From Chara braunii (Eukaryota; Streptophyta; Charophyceae; Charales; Characeae): a DNA stretch of 44,182 bases. Positions within the stretch are counted from its first letter, which is position 1. Every line of letters begins with the position of its first letter. Location: the NCBI GenBank assembly GCA_003427395.1, contig BFEA01000013.1:477630-521811 (forward strand), written 5' to 3'. A program made the position numbers and the translations under genes. The notes under the pieces are model-generated. The model ran no database searches. It saw only the letters and a program-made list of their open reading frames with translations, and was not told the DNA's origin. This document shows, one piece after another, positions 19,695 through 29,904 of this stretch.

Positions 19695-19876
19695 GCGAAC
19701 TTGGTGTCCAAAATGTCGAAGGGCACAGCCTCGCTTACATGCGGAGCGAAATACACGGGGACGGGGTCAATGCACCAATCAATTGACTTGTGCGTGTGAC
19801 TGTCAGCCAATGTGACTTGCATGGGCTGCGACTTCCTCCGAACGCGTGGCCCCAAGTGTGAGGATTGAGCCCTCAA
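19695..19876 (-). pseudogene. Ty3/gypsy element 3 protease fragment
   Basis: The minus-strand translation QPMQVTLADSHTHKSIDWCI followed by VPVYFAPHVSEAVPFDILD is typical of the middle of gypsy proteases (V-x-L-A-D-x-x-T, then F-D-I-L-D). The expected next strand (D-M-I-L-G-M-x-W-L) is missing, as coding stops at about 19695. It has the same strand as the gag fragment at 26150-27107 and lies downstream of it in that direction, so both may come from one element split by element 2. Confidence 0.6.
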
Positions 19877-20920
19877 GTAGGGGCCTTGCCATGATGTACA
19901 TGTTCTGGGCTAAGGCCCCAACAAGCCTAGTGCCCGCCCTAAGTGAAGGCGGGCCAGCAAGTCAACAAGAGCCCTCTGTGCCAACATTTCACGAAGTGGG
20001 GTCTATACAGTTGCAGCACGCCAGTTGGTTGGAGTGCACCGAGTCTCGGATTTCAGCAAATGCTGAAATGCCCAGGGCCTCTGAGTTAGTTAGGCCCTGG
20101 GCACTCGAACGTGAGGCCGACAATGCATGCTGGGTAGAGAGGCCGAAAATGCAAAAGGGAAATTGGCCCACTGTCTGAATCTGGCCGCAGGCCTTGATGA
20201 AGGAGGCGCAACTGCATTGCCCCGGGGCCCAACTGTATCGAGTTGCCTTCAGCCTCTGGGCCCCGGTCACAGGCTGAAGGGAGGCCGCCCACACGCTGCA
20301 CTGGCATATAGGCAAGCAGGGCGAGGCAGCGGGGACCTTGGCCATTGCGGGCAATGCCGGCACGCTGCGCAAATGCAAGCTGCTGGCTGCTGCGCTGCGC
20401 TAAGAGGTAGTGCAAGGCAGGCATGCGCTAGACGGTAGGGCACTGCCTGTGCACTGGGCGCTTGGCGGCCATAGCCGGGCTGCAGAGGCTGCAGAGGGGT
20501 GAAGGGCGAAGGTGGTACTTCGGAGGTGAAGGACGCTGTGTGGGTAACAAGGGAGAGTGTGGGGAAGAGGACACGTACCTGGTGATGGTGGAGGTCTGCA
20601 TTGGTGTTGACATCATCACTCGCTGGTAGTCAAGTTCGTAGTCAAGTTCTCTGGTTGCTGTTCATTGCTGTAGTTGTAGGATAAGCTGTAGAGTACATAG
20701 GGCGCCTGGCGCCATTCACAAGAGAGAGCTACATTTGGGTTATGCTGTTGGTGTTGCCCTGTTGGGCATGGACATTGACTCACGATTCTTCTGTATCATT
20801 CTCAATGGGATGGTTACTCGGTTCCATGTGCTATCTGCTTTAGCTTTGAATACTTGGACTTCAGTGTGATCTTGCATTCTGGATTTCTGTGCTTCGTCCA
20901 TACTCATATTCCTTGCAATT
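19877..20920 (+). mobile_element. putative 5' LTR of gypsy element 2
   Basis: This stretch ends directly at a primer-binding site (20921), so by position it should be an LTR, but its left border is not certain. It has many GC-rich hairpins (GGGCCTCTGAGTTAGTTAGG with CCCTGGG near 20075; CCGGGGCCCA mirrored by TGGGCCCCGG at about 20220-20267; GGGCGCCTGGCGCC near 20700). No second copy is present downstream because element 2 is truncated at 26150. Confidence 0.4.
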
Positions 20921-20932
20921 TGGTATCGGAGC
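20921..20932 (+). promoter_or_regulatory. primer-binding site of gypsy element 2
   Basis: TGGTATCGGAGC differs by one base from TGGTATCAGAGC, the usual complement of the initiator Met tRNA 3' end used by plant LTR retrotransposons. It lies 1.26 kb before gag of element 2 on the same strand. Confidence 0.7.
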
Positions 20933-22195
20933 TGGTTTGATCGCCACTTACCTTCGGCATCCTGGCGTAATACAGATATGGTGCGTTGATGATGCTTCTT
21001 CGCAGTTGGTACTTGTGACGTCAGGCCATTGATAGGTGCACGCCCTGGGTAGAGAGGAGTGCACCGGAAGGATATTACGGCATTGTTTGCCGTGGGATAC
21101 AGCGGAATGTTTGATTGATGATGACAGCATGCTGATGTGACATTGGACTAAGGTGGCACTGCATTGCGTTGTGGGTGGCACCGAGGTCATGACCAGTCAT
21201 CAAATGCAACATCAGCTCAATTGGTGAGAAATCTGTGGTTGGGGGCAGCTATCTCCAGGTATGTTGTTCCCTTACCTTATCTAAGCTCTCAATCTCTTCT
21301 TACCGTGAGGAAGTGAGTCCAACTTGAGAGTCCTCTCTTTTGGTGAGGTGTCGTGAGCGCGCTACCTTGAGAGACGTCAATCTTCCCGGAAGCATACTGG
21401 AAGGAGAAAGGGGGGTGCCTCTGAAGGGCCCTGGTCGAAGCACTTGGGTCACGGTCACCATGCCAACCCACAGGGAGTAGTGCACGCATGCGATGGCTGC
21501 TGTCCTGTTTGGCACTTGCTGCGCTAATAGAAGTTCCTCCGGGTGTGCCAGCCCATGACAGACACTACCAGACCGTCTATAAATATTTCTGGTTGGGAGT
21601 TCATTGTGAATCTGGCTGTGATCGTCGTCCTGACTGCGACGTTAAATAATCCCTGAAGAGATGGGGGCGCTCTATGAATTCCTCCTAATCAGCCAGATCA
21701 CATGGACAGGAAGGCTCGTCGTCGTACGAGGGTAAATAAGAGTGGTTGGGCTGGCTTGCTCGGTGACAATTTGGGCACAGGGGTGGGCCGATACACACAC
21801 GAAGACACTGCTCGCTCAATGATGCTGTTCGGTATGTTATGGAGGGGAGGGTAGGTTCTTATTGGTGCTCAACTGCATACACAACCATACCCATCAATCA
21901 TACATCTGCTACATTGTCTTTTTGTACCTTTGATTAGTTGGTTGACGGACTGCTAACCTCACAGACAGAATTAGTGTAGGAATCAGTTCTAACTAACGCT
22001 GCTGTAAGTGAACCATTCAGGGTGCATGTAGACTATGTAGACCATCTGTGTGAATGTTGTAGACATGCCACTTGATTCGGTACAGTAGGATACTTGCCGG
22101 ACACAACTATTGATAGAAAATTAGGTGCCGGTCAGATACATGTTGTGGTAGGATTCCACTAGGGGATTCTAGTGCAGAAACTATCTGCCTAACTA
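20933..22195 (+). other. long untranslated leader of element 2
   Basis: No credible gene. Contains the block 21630-21705 (CTGCGACGTTAAATAATCCC and following) that is shared with the leader of element 1 at 5478-5545. The length is unusual but similar in element 1 (about 1.1 kb from candidate primer site to gag). Confidence 0.5.
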
Positions 22196-24057
22196 ATGAG
22201 TGGATCAGATCCTGTTGATGATAGAGCTGAACATAGGAGACTTACACGTTCGGAAGCATCAAGGGTTCCACACATGTTCAGGACCTTGGACGAGGGAGAA
22301 GAAAGACGGCTTCGTGCCGAACGTAGAGCCCGTGCTCTAGCAGCAGGACTACAGGAAGCAAACAGAGTAGCAAGAGAGCGGGCAACAGCAGCCAGAGCAG
22401 CAGCAATGGCTAACGGTACCAGCTCTGCTGCGTCATCGTCTGCGTTCTCGTCAGGGACTAGTGGGACTCAGTTGGGAATGCCACTGAGTTCCACGAGTTC
22501 CTCGGGCACTTCCGGTTCAACAGGGTCTAGACAATCTTCTAGTCAAATGGCAGGATCGCAGTTCAGCCCGTTGACCCCACATGAGAGGGAGCTCAGAGAA
22601 ATCCAGCAGGTCGAGAGGCTCCGCCAGCAATTAGGAGGATCTGAAGAAAGCAACCGATAGAGAAAAAGAGATAAAAAGGAGAGCAGCCAGACTTGATACG
22701 TTAGAGGCTGACAAGGCTGCGTTAGAGGGATTGGACGAATCGAGTTTGTCTGATACCCTGAAAGTGTTGAGGGACAACATGTTGTCACTGCATGCGCACG
22801 TAGACAGCAGGATGGACCTCATGCAAAGCACTTTGAACCAGATCTTGGATGCATTGACAAAGCCAGGATTCCGACCACCAGCACAATCGTCGTTGCCGTT
22901 AACGGCGATGTCAGGCCCCTTTGCCGTACAAGCTGGCACACAGCCAAGTGGCACATCTGCAGCAGCAGCAGACTGTTGCATCTTCTTCTTCGGGTCCAGT
23001 GGTGATTGTTGCATCACCACAACAACCTGTTCAGCCAATTGGACAGCCGCAAGGTCAATGGTATCCCAAGACCCCAATGAAACCGCCTCTGGCCTTCTCA
23101 GGCGAGAGAAAGGACGAGGAACTCAACACTTGGTTGAGGACAGTCCCGGTTTGGGTGAAGGCCAAAAGGACCTTGCCTGAGGACGAAGTGGTAACTACGG
23201 CGTCTGACCTTGAGGGTAAGGCAGCCAAGTGGTTAGATGGTGTAGTTGTGAAGGCCAGGTACGGGAGACGCATGGCGGATTGGGCTAAGTCTTTGACTTT
23301 AGACCAATTCATGGAGATGGTAGAAGCTCGGTGGCATAACCCACAGGAGGCTCAAAGGGCCACTGATGCCATTAACAAACTGGACCAAAGCAAGTTCAGG
23401 TCAGTTAGGGAGCTTACGACTACCATCGAGAGCCTGATCCTCGTCCCAGGTATCAACTACAGCGACCAGCTCCTGTTGCTTACGTTTGTCAGATGTCTCC
23501 CAGAGAACATGAGGAACTTACTAGCCAGTGAGGCACGCACCGAGTACCACTCGTTTGAGACATTGTCTAGGAAAGCCTTAGACTTAGAGGCCACNCTAGG
23601 CAATGCTCAACCCACCTCAGGGAATGACTCAAAGAAGAAGAAGAGTCCTCAGGAGTGGAAGAAGAAGGGGGCGAAGTTGATGATGGTTGCGTCTGATGGG
23701 ACTCAAACTGAGATTGATGAGCTCTCTAACCTGATGGACTACTCAGAGTATGACGGCGAGGAGGTAGCTGAGGGTAGCACCCTCACCGCGGTAGTTAAGG
23801 CTAAGACGGCAGGCCGAGGGAAGGGCCAACCTAGGGGTCAAGGAAAGGCCGCCTCCAATCAGACCAAACAATCTGAGTGGGTAAAGGCAGGTCTTGATCA
23901 AGACGTGTGGCGTGACCGCCGAATGCGTGGCGCTTGTATCAACTGCGGAGAGTACGGACACACGCAGTGGAAGTGTCAGAACGCGAAGGTTGCGCAAAAG
24001 GTTGCGCCAAAAGTGGGGGCAACTTATTCCCACGCTTCTAGCTCGGGAAACGCGTAG
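22196..24057 (+). pseudogene. gag: Ty3/gypsy element 2 Gag, frameshifted
   Basis: Begins at ATG 22196 (MSGSDPVDDRAEH) with an Ala/Arg-rich then Ser/Thr-rich N-terminus. Reading passes from the frame of 22196-22660 to that of 22731-23000 (coiled-coil LSDTLKVLRDNMLSLHAHVD) and then to that of 22921-24057, i.e. two frameshifts, the second near a CAG repeat at about 22960. The last frame has the capsid fold (KPPLAFSGERKDEELNTWL, then AAKWLDGVV) and one zinc knuckle CINCGEYGHTQWKC (C-x2-C-x4-H-x4-C). It ends at TAG 24055-24057. One N at 23595 is an assembly ambiguity. Homologous in layout to element 1. Confidence 0.85.
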
Positions 24058-24062
24058 GGCCA

Positions 24063-24566
24063 GTGGAAGTAGTAGCGGCATTTACTCAAGATGAAGTGGG
24101 CATGATACCCTTCTCGCTTCATGACAAGGCCGAAGCTAATGACTCCTTAGTCACCCCGCAGACGCATCTAGACCAAACTATGCTCTGTACGTTAGATGTG
24201 TCTGAGGCCTTAGAAGACTTAGAAGGCGAGTGGTCAAACAAGGACCCTCGCGAGTCTTGGGTGGCGCTAAAGAAGGGTCCTAGAGGGGAACATTTCGTGG
24301 TGGAAGTGGATGTAGGAGGCCGCAAATGTGGAGCCTTCATAGACAACGGATTCACGCGAAATTACATAAGTCGCGATTGTTTGGAAAGGCTGCACCTACA
24401 GGACCGGGTACGGCACCTTAACAGACCAGTAGCATCTAGTTTGGCCAACAAAGAGCGCATGATTGTCACAGACTACATCAAGGACGTAGTCTGTACCTTC
24501 TCCTATGGAGGAGGAGAGCTTGCCATTCGAAATGTTGTTAGGCATGTACTACCTCGAAGTTGCTAA
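24063..24566 (+). pseudogene. Ty3/gypsy element 2 protease region
   Basis: An open frame of 167 codons in a different frame from Gag. The active-site strand reads CGAFIDNGFTRNYIS, with D-N-G where D-S/T-G is expected. A one-base shift near 24510-24530 leads into the RT frame, which starts with the second conserved strand (FEMLLGMYYLEVAKPQFDW). The Gag-to-protease frame change directly after the Gag stop could be natural (ribosomal frameshift) or decay. Confidence 0.75.
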
Positions 24567-26150
24567 GCCCCAGTTCGACTGGGATAAGAAGGTGCTTAAG
24601 CATAAGTTGCCCAATGGCCGAACTGTCAGATTGACTAAGTTCAAGGCCAGCAGTATTATAGATACCTATGGCTGCTTGTGTGCATCAGTGTTCTATAACT
24701 ACTACAAGCAAAACCAAGAGGAAGGTATGTACCTCGTTTACGTCTCTGAGAAGGGGGAGGCCATTAAAACACCTCCAGATATTGAAAGCGTCGTTGCTAA
24801 GTTCCCCGATCTGTTCGAGGAGCCCTCAGGAGTTGTTGATACTGAAGTCGTCCACGCTATAGAAATCATTCCAGGGAGTAAGACCCCAAAGGGAAGGATC
24901 TACAGGATGGCCCCTGCCGAGTTAGATGAACTTCGGAAGCAACTCAAGGGGCTGACAGAGAAGGGATGGATTCGGCCTAGTACTTCCCCTTACGGATCAC
25001 ATGTGCTATTCGTGCCAAAGAAGGGGGGTACTTTGAGGATGTGCATTGATTATAGGGGCCTCAATGCCATCACGGTGAAAAACGCAAAGCCTCTACCTCG
25101 CATAGACGACCTATTGGATAGGGTGCAAGGATGCAAGTACTATACAAAGATAGACTTGAAATCCGGTTATCACCAGATCGCAATAAGACTTGAGGACCAA
25201 CACAAGACAACTTTTCAGACTAGATATGGTCTGTATGAGTTTGTAGTGATGCCTTTCGGTCTTTGTAATGCGCCGGGTACGTTCCAGCACGCCATGAATC
25301 GGATCTTCCATGACCATTTAGATAAGTTTGTCGTGGTCTACTTAGACGACATTCTGATCTTTAGTAAGTCTGTCGAGGAGCACGCACAGCATGTTGAGAA
25401 AGTTTTCTCACTCCTGCGACAACACAAGTATAAGGTCAACTTAAAGAAGCACGAGTTTGGCCGCATTAAGATACTATACTTGGGTCATGAAGTATCCGCG
25501 GAGGGGATTAGGCCGGAAGATGCGAAGGTGGCTAGTATTCGAGAATGGCCACGACCTCAGACAGTCACTGAGGTCAGATCATTCTTAGGAATGTGCGGCT
25601 ACTATAGGAACTTCGTCAAGAACTATTCTACAGTCGCCTCTCCTTTGACTGATCTAACTCGACTTGACACATCGTGGGACTGGAGTGATGAGTGCGAGGG
25701 TGCTTTCAAGAGATTGAAGCATGCACTCATGAATCATGGAGTTCTCATGGTTCCCAATTCGCAAAAGTCATTCATAGTGACCATTGACGCAAGCCAATAC
25801 GGCATTGGCGCAGTGCTGGCTCAGCAGGATGGGAAAAATTGGAGACCGATTGAGTACATGAGTAAGAAGATTCCATCGAAGATGTTGGCTAAGTCCACCT
25901 ACGAAAGGGAACTCTATGCTCTCTACAAGGCACTTGTCCATTGGAGACACTTCCTTCTGGGAAGGTTATTCTATCTGAGGACTGATCATCAGACCCTCAA
26001 ATGGATCAAGACTCAACCGGCTTTTTCTGATGCACTCAAGCGATGGATTGAGTTCATAGATCAATACGACTTCAAGCTTGAGTACCTGAAGGGAGAGTAC
26101 AACAAGGTTGCATACGCGCTATCCCGTAGAGCAGACTACCTATCTCGTAC
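24505..26150 (+). CDS. pol: Ty3/gypsy element 2 reverse transcriptase-RNase H, uninterrupted, no integrase
   Basis: A 561-codon frame with complete RT and RNase H. The RT part shows [43 protein letters not shown] and the catalytic VVYLDDILIFS. The connection region has SFLGMCGYYRNFVKNYS. RNase H shows TIDASQYGIGAVL, YERELYALYKAL and TDHQTLKW. The real product ends in the tether RRADYLS at about 26145; the last residues to 26190 come from foreign DNA, because the opposite strand is already the gag of element 3. Integrase and the 3' LTR are missing, so the element cannot move on its own. Confidence 0.9.
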
Positions 26151-27107
26151 GGCATGGCAACTCAACGCCAGATGGCTGAGCCAGATCTAGCATCCGCCTT
26201 TTGAGTTGAGGAACAGCGCGCCGATGTACGAGTGCTCGGGGACAAAAAGAATCCGAAGTTCCGTCGTAAAGCCCTCCCACCAGGGGACCGGGTCTTGATG
26301 CGTATAATCGTCGAACTTTTCGATGCAGAATGTCGGCATCTTGTAGTGCTGCGCACTGGTGTTGTCATCCTTGTTGGGCAGCTGGTGCAGTTGCTGAACC
26401 TCGGTCTTCAAGGTGTCCAACTGCTTGCTGATGGTGGCTGGTGCAGCGAAGGTGCTGATGTCGTCGAGCATTGCGACTACATGGTCAACTCGTTCCCCCA
26501 ATTGGCGGGTAGAGGGNGCATTGCTGGACTCGCCAGCATCTGGTCTTGGTGTCACTTGCTCCAAGTCCTGTACACGGGAATCAAGTGCCCGTGTAGCATC
26601 CTCGTGCAGATCCTTGTGGTTCCGCACCGCCCGTCGGAGATTCGCCAACTCGGACTGCAGGTGGTTACAAGTGTAAACCAACCGGGTCACGAGTTTGGCA
26701 AGGAACTCCTTGTGCTGCTCTTCCGGTGTCGCATCCTCGTGGTGCTCGGATGGTTCAAAATGCCAGAACTAGAGCTTTTCGATGCTGGTGGCTTCATGCC
26801 ACTGTAGCAGATCTTCGGCCTCCTTGCGGCGTGCCTAGGTATCTACGTCTACTTCGGCCTGAAGCCCTTGTGTTTCAGTTGCTGCCACCGCTTCAGCTTG
26901 TAGGCGGGCAGCTTTGGCTGCCGCCTGACACTGTTCCTCAGCCTCGGCACTGCTGACGTGGCTCTGTTGCTGACGTGGCACTGTTGCTGATGTGGCACTA
27001 CTGACATGGCACTGCTGACTTGGCATTGCTGACGTGGCACTGTACCAAACTGGGGATGCAGGCAAAGGGTTGGGTGGGAGGGAAAACGCAGGTAGGTAAC
27101 CAACCAA
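26151..27107 (-). pseudogene. gag: Ty3/gypsy element 3 Gag fragment
   Basis: Read on the minus strand: an N-terminal Gln/Ala-rich tract, a coiled coil (EAEEQCQAAAKAARLQAEAV), a helical region (TRLVYTCNHLQSELANLRRA) and the start of the capsid domain (KMPTFCIEKFDDYTHQDPVP, WWEGFTTELRIL, ALFLNSKGGC). Three in-frame TAG codons (26835-26837, 26769-26771, 26187-26189) interrupt it, each at a place where Gln fits. The gene is cut at about 26150 at the junction with pol of element 2. One N lies at 26518. This gag family differs from those of elements 1 and 2 (no Lys/Glu coil at the start). Confidence 0.8.
26950..27050. repeat. minisatellite of TGACGTGGCACTG units
   Basis: Six units of about 15-21 bp share CTGACGTGGCACTG; three are exact over TGACGTGGC and three carry one change (TGATGTGGC, TGACATGGC, TGACTTGGC). 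It lies inside the N-terminal coding part of the gag of element 3, where it encodes Ser/Ala/Thr-Val/Gln-rich repeats. TGACG and ACGTGGC are also recognition words of plant bZIP factors. Confidence 0.75.
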
Positions 27108-27587
27108 GCTATACTTTCCTCCCGGTCCTAATCAACAGGATAAAATAAAATAAAAAAATAAAAGAAGAGGATCAACCCCCCCCCTTTTTTTGTTTTTTTT
27201 TGTATATTTGTCGATCTGTTATCGGTGAGGCATGTCAGAGGAGTACTATGAGCGAGATCTAGGCCAGGAGTAGAGATGCGATTTTCAGAAAATATGACAA
27301 CCTCCTAATATACCTAAAAACGAAATGCTGATAGGCTTCGCAAGATTTAGGTTTTCAAAAAAAATTAGCGAGATAGAATGGAGATTCGATTTTCAGAAAA
27401 GAATAAATCTCGTTTCCGAGAATATGACCACCTGTATGGTTATCCCAATATGCCTAGAAAACGAAATCCTAACATCAGAAAAATGTATGCGAATATCAGA
27501 AATTTTCAGATATTTGTTGCGTGAAAACGAAATGCTAATATCAGAAATTTTCAGATAAAACGAAATGCAATTATCAGGAATTTTAAG
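27108..27587. other. AT-rich repeats, no gene
   Basis: After an A-rich and C9/T-rich stretch, 27271-27570 holds diverged copies of GATTCGATTTTCAGAAAA, ATATGAC-ACCT and AACGAAATSCTAAYATCAGA. No coding signature. Confidence 0.4.
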
Positions 27588-27614
27588 AGATGGTGGACTT
27601 ATAAGAGGAAGAAG

Positions 27615-27683
<69 letters not shown>

Positions 27684-27782
27684 CGCTCGTAGTCCGCAGA
27701 TACTGAGAAGTCAGGTAGCGAGAGGGTGAAGAAGAGATGGTGGACTTATAAGAGGAAGAAGAACTCTCTCTCTCTCTCTCTC
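27588..27782. repeat. two (CT)n tracts with duplicated flank
   Basis: GATGGTGGACTTATAAGAGG with AAGAAGAACT precedes both CT tracts (27621-27680 and 27764-27782), with offset about 147 bp. Confidence 0.85.
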
Positions 27783-28568
27783 GCAATCCGGTACTAACCT
27801 GTGAAGTTGGCGCCTTGATGCAGGTATCACGAAGATGAAGCTGGAGCTATGGCGCCACAGGTACGTCTCTCTGGCCTCCGCCAGCCATCTCTCTCTCCAA
27901 CACTACTCTACTCCTACCAGCGCCCAGTGCTGAAGACTACCACTACCGCTACTAGCGCCCAGCGCTGAAGACTACTGCTAGCTCTAAAGCTACTCCTGCA
28001 GCGCTCCTCCAGAGTGCTGCTGCCGAATCCTGCCTTCTGCCTCCTGAACTGCACGTTAAGTGCCTGGCCAGTCCTTATGAACTACCTCCTTCCTGTAGGG
28101 CGGGCCAGTCTTATATAGTGCTGGCCCGTCCAGGAGGCTGCTCTTGCCAATGCCCAAACGGGCTAGACCCTGAGGAAGCTTCCGGGAGGCCGCTCTTGCC
28201 AATGCCAGAACGTGCTAGCCCCTGAGGAAGCTTCCGGGTAGTTTCCAGGTAGCTTTTGGCTAAAGACTGAAGGCCTATAGGCCCTTGTTTTCAGGCTTGT
28301 CAGGCTGAACCAACCCACGGCCTGTAGGCCCTCGTTTTCAGGCTGTTAGTCTGACACGACACAGGGCCGGTAGGCCCTTGTTTTCAGACTGTCAGGCTGA
28401 AACGACACAGGGCCTGTAGGCCCTTATTCTCAGGCTGTCAGGCTGAACGACACAGGGCCTGTAGGCCCTTGTTCTCAGGCTTTCAAGCTGAAAACGACAC
28501 AGGGCCTGTAGAGCCCTTACTTGTTTGGTCGGGCCTTGCAGGCCCGTGTGGATGCGCAGTATGCCACA
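27783..28568 (+). repeat. right copy of GGCC-palindrome repeat, LTR-like
   Basis: 28193-28568 matches 19243-19532 and ends at the same base (ATGCCACA). It has five palindromic units (GGGCCTGTAGGCCC type) against three on the left. Upstream, 28141-28192 is a 52-bp partial duplication of 28193-28240, and 27905-27975 holds a CAGCGCCCAGYGCTGAAGAC pair. GGGCGGGCCAG and CTGGCCCGTCC (28098-28132) form a stem around CTTATATAG, a possible TATA box. Taken together this looks like an LTR of about 0.8 kb, but the family cannot be tied to elements 2 or 3. Confidence 0.5.
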
Positions 28569-28861
28569 TCTAGTTATCATAATACTATGTCGATCAATTT
28601 GCTCTGGTATGATTCTGATTGCATATTTAAACGCAGCTCGCCATGATCTGCATCACGGTGGCCCTAAGACTCATTAAACACACGCACACACACTGGTGAA
28701 AGATAGAGGCAGCTGTATGCACATTTTTATGCTTTCTTGTTTGCGATGTGTGCCTTCTGTAGTTACCATACAATGTGGATCACTCTGTTCTGGTATGATT
28801 TTGATCGCATACTTAAATGCAGCCCGCCGTGGTTTGCATCACTGTGGCCCTATGATTCATT

Positions 28862-28905
<44 letters not shown>

Positions 28906-29078
28906 CGTTTCCAAGAAGTGTAAAACACAGGTAACATCAGGGTCTACTTAATGATGTACCCCTGAGCCGTAAGCTGTCAGATTTTATGCATCTGACCACC
29001 TTCACTGCATCAATGCTGACTAATGGAGGCCTGTGGTAACTGCAGTTTTCACGGTGGCCCTATGATTCATTAAAAACA

Positions 29079-29125
<47 letters not shown>

Positions 29126-29240
29126 TTTCCAAGAAATGTAAAATGTGGGCAACATCAGGGTATATTTTATCATGAACCCCTGAGCCGTAAGCTGTCAGAT
29201 TTTATGCATCTGACCACATTCACTGCATCAATGCTGACTA
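28569..29240. repeat. tandem units each ending in (CA)n
   Basis: GGTGGCCCTATGATTCATTAAA followed by a CA run occurs three times (CA at about 28675, 28866-28903 and 29086-29124). The first two units share CTCTGGTATGATTYTGATYGCATA and the last two share AACATCAGGGT, CCCTGAGCCGTAAGCTGTCA and CACTGCATCAATGCTGACTA (offset about 217 bp). Part of the unit (GTGAAAGATAGAGGC) also occurs at 18259. Confidence 0.85.
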
Positions 29241-29247
29241 ATCTTTT

Positions 29248-29273
29248 TTGCGCAGGGGGCCATGCTAATCTTG
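29248..29273 (-). ncRNA. U6 snRNA core fragment (pseudogene)
   Basis: The minus strand reads AAGATTAGCATGGCCCCCTGCGCAA. This equals the conserved centre of U6 snRNA (AAGATTAGCATGGCCCCTGC then GCAA) with one extra C. It is followed on the minus strand by four more A residues and then the CA-unit repeat. Only the core is present, so it is not functional. Confidence 0.75.
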
Positions 29274-29904
29274 GCTGCATCCTTCCACTTTCGCAGAAAC
29301 GCCTTGTGCATGCAGGCACATCTGGCGGGGTGTATCAAGGTGCCATTTCACCCGACATCCATCCAGGCAAAACGGAGTCATTCTGCAGAAACCATCCACG
29401 CATGCAGGCGCATCAGGCGGGATGTACCAAGGTGCCATCCAGGCCAAACGGAGCCATTTTGCAGAAACGCGCTGTGCATGCATGCAGGTGTACTGAGGGG
29501 CGAATCATGCAGGCGAAAACCATCCAGACAAAACAGCTAAAAGCAAGGCCCAATTTGCATGGACCTGGGTACATACTGCCCGAGGTTCTGCAAAACGGCT
29601 TGGAAACGTACTGGTGGTTTACCGGACCCCCGGCCCTAGGTCCCACAAGTTTTCGAGTATTTTGTACTGCTGGTTTAACGGATGGCCCAGGCCTAGGTCC
29701 CACTAGTTTTCGAATATTTTTCACTATGGCCACAGTACGACCGTCAGATTCTCAGATGGGATGGCAGGAACCTGTGCGTACACGAAACCAAGTTTAAACC
29801 CCCGTTAGTGTAGTGCGACTTAGCCCCTCAAAAATTCGCTGACAAATACCGCCGTCCTTTTATTTGAAATCACATCAATTACTAACACAAAACAGCGAAG
29901 AGCG
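29274..29904. repeat. tandem repeat blocks, no gene
   Basis: 29290-29520 repeats units with GTGCATGCAGGCRCATC, GGTGCCAT and CGGAGYCATTYTGCAGAAAC. 29608-29665 is repeated at 29666-29725 (58-bp unit with CTAGGTCCCAC-AGTTTTCGA). Frames of up to 197 codons here are a product of the repeats. Confidence 0.6.

Noticed and set aside
29204-29797. 197-codon plus-strand frame
   Set aside because: Covers two tandem repeat blocks and an antisense U6 fragment; no domain is recognisable.
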